From Crocinitomicaceae bacterium (lineage in GTDB: Bacteria > Bacteroidota > Bacteroidia > Flavobacteriales_G > Salibacteraceae), in NCBI GenBank assembly GCA_018623405.1, contig JAAZVO010000026.1, positions 1 to 17,127 on the forward strand: a stretch of DNA of 17,127 bases. The letters run 5' to 3'. Positions 16,067 through 17,127 of the stretch are shown here, piece by piece. The notes under the pieces are model-generated. The model saw nothing but the letters and a program-made list of their open reading frames with translations, was not told where the DNA came from and made no database searches. Each line of letters begins with the position of its first letter. Position 1 is the stretch's first letter. The translations under genes were made by a program, and so were the position numbers.

Positions 16067-17127
16067 ATGAGCTCATCATTTGGAAAAAACATTTTTTTTC
16101 TGCTTACCCTAAACTTATTGGTTAAGCCAATTTGGATTTTTGGAATAGACAGAGTGGTACAAAACCAATTAGGAGAAGAGCCTTATGGTATTTATTTCAG
16201 TTTAATGAGCTTGGCTATGGTTTTGGGTATTATTCAAGATGTTGGCCTAACCACATTTACCAATAGGCACATAGCGCAAAATGAGCACTTATTTAAAAGC
16301 TATTTCCCTAAGATGTTCGGACTTAAATTGGTTTTAGCATCAGTTTCATTTTTGGTAGTTTTTGGCCTTGGAATTTTAATGGGTTACCAAGCACAATGGC
16401 AACTTTTGTTTTTTATTCTGCTTAACCAAACCATACTTTCTGCCATTCTATTCGTAAGGGCCAATTTAGGCGCACTTCATCTTTTCAAAAAAGATTCAAT
16501 TATTTCAATTTTAGATAGATTATTACTCATACTTATTGTTGGTGTATTTCTCTATATCCCAATGTTTCAACCACAGTTTTCGTTATTCAATTTTATACTT
16601 GCCCAAACTATTGGTTATGGCATAACTTTAATGACTGCCTTAGGTTTTTTGCTGAATAAGTTAGGAGGTTTTTCTATAAGGTTTTCTCTTCCATTTTCGG
16701 TTTCAATTATGAAATCATCTCTACCATACGCATTACTTTTTTTCTTGATGTATCTATATACAAGAATGGATGCCATAATGTTAGACAGGCTGCACCCAAA
16801 TGGTAGTTTTGAGGCGGGAGTGTATGCCAAAGGCTACAGAATTTTAGATGCTATTAACATGATTAGTTATTTGTTTTCCGTAATTCTTCTCCCTATGGCA
16901 GCAAAACAAATAAAACAGCAGCTTAATATTTCGCCATTGGTAATTGGTGCATTTAAATTGTTGGTTTTTCCGGTAATGCTAGGTGTATTGCTTTTGGTTC
17001 AGTTTAAAGATTGGTGGATGGAGTTACTTTATTATTCTCAAAACACTTATCAAAATTTAGTTTTTGCCATGGTAATTATCAATGCCTTTCCCATGGCTTT
17101 GGTTTACATTTTCGGAACAGTATTAAC
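16067..17127 (+). CDS. Polysaccharide/O-antigen flippase, Wzx-like (3' partial)
   Basis: A frame open from the ATG at 16067 to the window edge gives 353 codons with no stop. An in-frame TGA at 16058-16060 rules out an earlier start. The product is a polytopic membrane protein with many hydrophobic segments, for example NIFFLLTLNLLVKPIWIFGI, LGIIQDVGLTTF, ALLFFLMYLYTRMDAIML, MISYLFSVILLPM and LVFPVMLGVLLLV. The pattern of a double-helix start, then RMDAIMLDR with SFEAGVYAKGYRI, is typical of the polysaccharide transport (PST/Wzx) branch of the MOP superfamily, which flips lipid-linked sugar units across the inner membrane. It is divergent from the GT4 gene by 64 bp and may be the edge of a surface polysaccharide locus. 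The C-terminus is outside the window. The specific substrate is unknown. Confidence 0.88.
   Translation, partial: MSSSFGKNIFFLLTLNLLVKPIWIFGIDRVVQNQLGEEPYGIYFSLMSLAMVLGIIQDVGLTTFTNRHIAQNEHLFKSYFPKMFGLKLVLASVSFLVVFGLGILMGYQAQWQLLFFILLNQTILSAILFVRANLGALHLFKKDSIISILDRLLLILIVGVFLYIPMFQPQFSLFNFILAQTIGYGITLMTALGFLLNKLGGFSIRFSLPFSVSIMKSSLPYALLFFLMYLYTRMDAIMLDRLHPNGSFEAGVYAKGYRILDAINMISYLFSVILLPMAAKQIKQQLNISPLVIGAFKLLVFPVMLGVLLLVQFKDWWMELLYYSQNTYQNLVFAMVIINAFPMALVYIFGTVL

Noticed and set aside
16615..16830. Minus-strand 71-codon frame
   Set aside because: It is antisense to the flippase frame, which reads continuously with membrane-protein character from 16067 to the window end.
1..17127. Mobile element or phage island
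   Set aside because: No transposase, integrase, tRNA, direct-repeat border or obvious base-composition shift was seen.

Overview
The window looks like a chromosomal segment of an AT-rich Bacteroidota. Signal peptides often end in the 'AQ' style common in that phylum. It encodes a DUF5723-type outer-membrane protein and a GH73 glucosaminidase with LysM repeats. One candidate promoter fits the Bacteroidota consensus (TTG, 21-bp spacer, TAnnTTTG). I cannot place it below phylum with confidence; a marine Cytophagales- or Flavobacteriales-type genome would fit. No rRNA, tRNA, CRISPR array, insertion sequence or integrase was seen, and coding density is high.

Layout, left to right. (1) The 3' end of a GH73-LysM peptidoglycan hydrolase (+) runs tail-to-tail into a CHASE2-domain membrane protein (-), overlapping by 9 bp. 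(2) A 173-bp divergent spacer separates CHASE2 from an exported FecR-like/TPR protein (+), which ends in a strong intrinsic terminator. (3) A small two-CBS protein (+) follows, ending in a 24-bp perfect palindrome with a short T-run. (4) A long minus-strand run fills 16002 down to 3646: a GT4 glycosyltransferase, rnhB (RNase HII), a membrane-anchored DUF3352-like/beta-propeller protein, a putative lipoprotein, a DUF5723-type outer-membrane protein, and a very large exported TPR-CHAT protein with an intact His/Cys dyad. (5) A divergent polysaccharide flippase (+) runs off the right edge.

The most interesting part is the set lipoprotein / DUF5723 / TPR-CHAT. The three genes are 10 bp and 1 bp apart and appear to have their own promoter at 11469-11500. 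All three products carry export signals, so a caspase-like peptidase candidate would act in the periplasm or at the outer membrane, with a lipoprotein and a beta-barrel as candidate partners or substrates. Close by are a CHASE2 protein, which is an extracytoplasmic sensor fold but here has no cytoplasmic output domain, and an exported FecR-like protein. CHASE2, FecR-like/DUF928 and CHAT-TPR proteins are, as I recall, also found together in cyanobacteria, so the grouping may be a conserved envelope system rather than chance. That is a hypothesis from domain content and gene order, not a demonstrated function.

The GT4, rnhB and flippase genes look like ordinary polysaccharide and housekeeping genes. 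Several minus-strand reading frames open at TTG codons, but better ATG starts lie just inside at the signal peptides, and those starts are used here.
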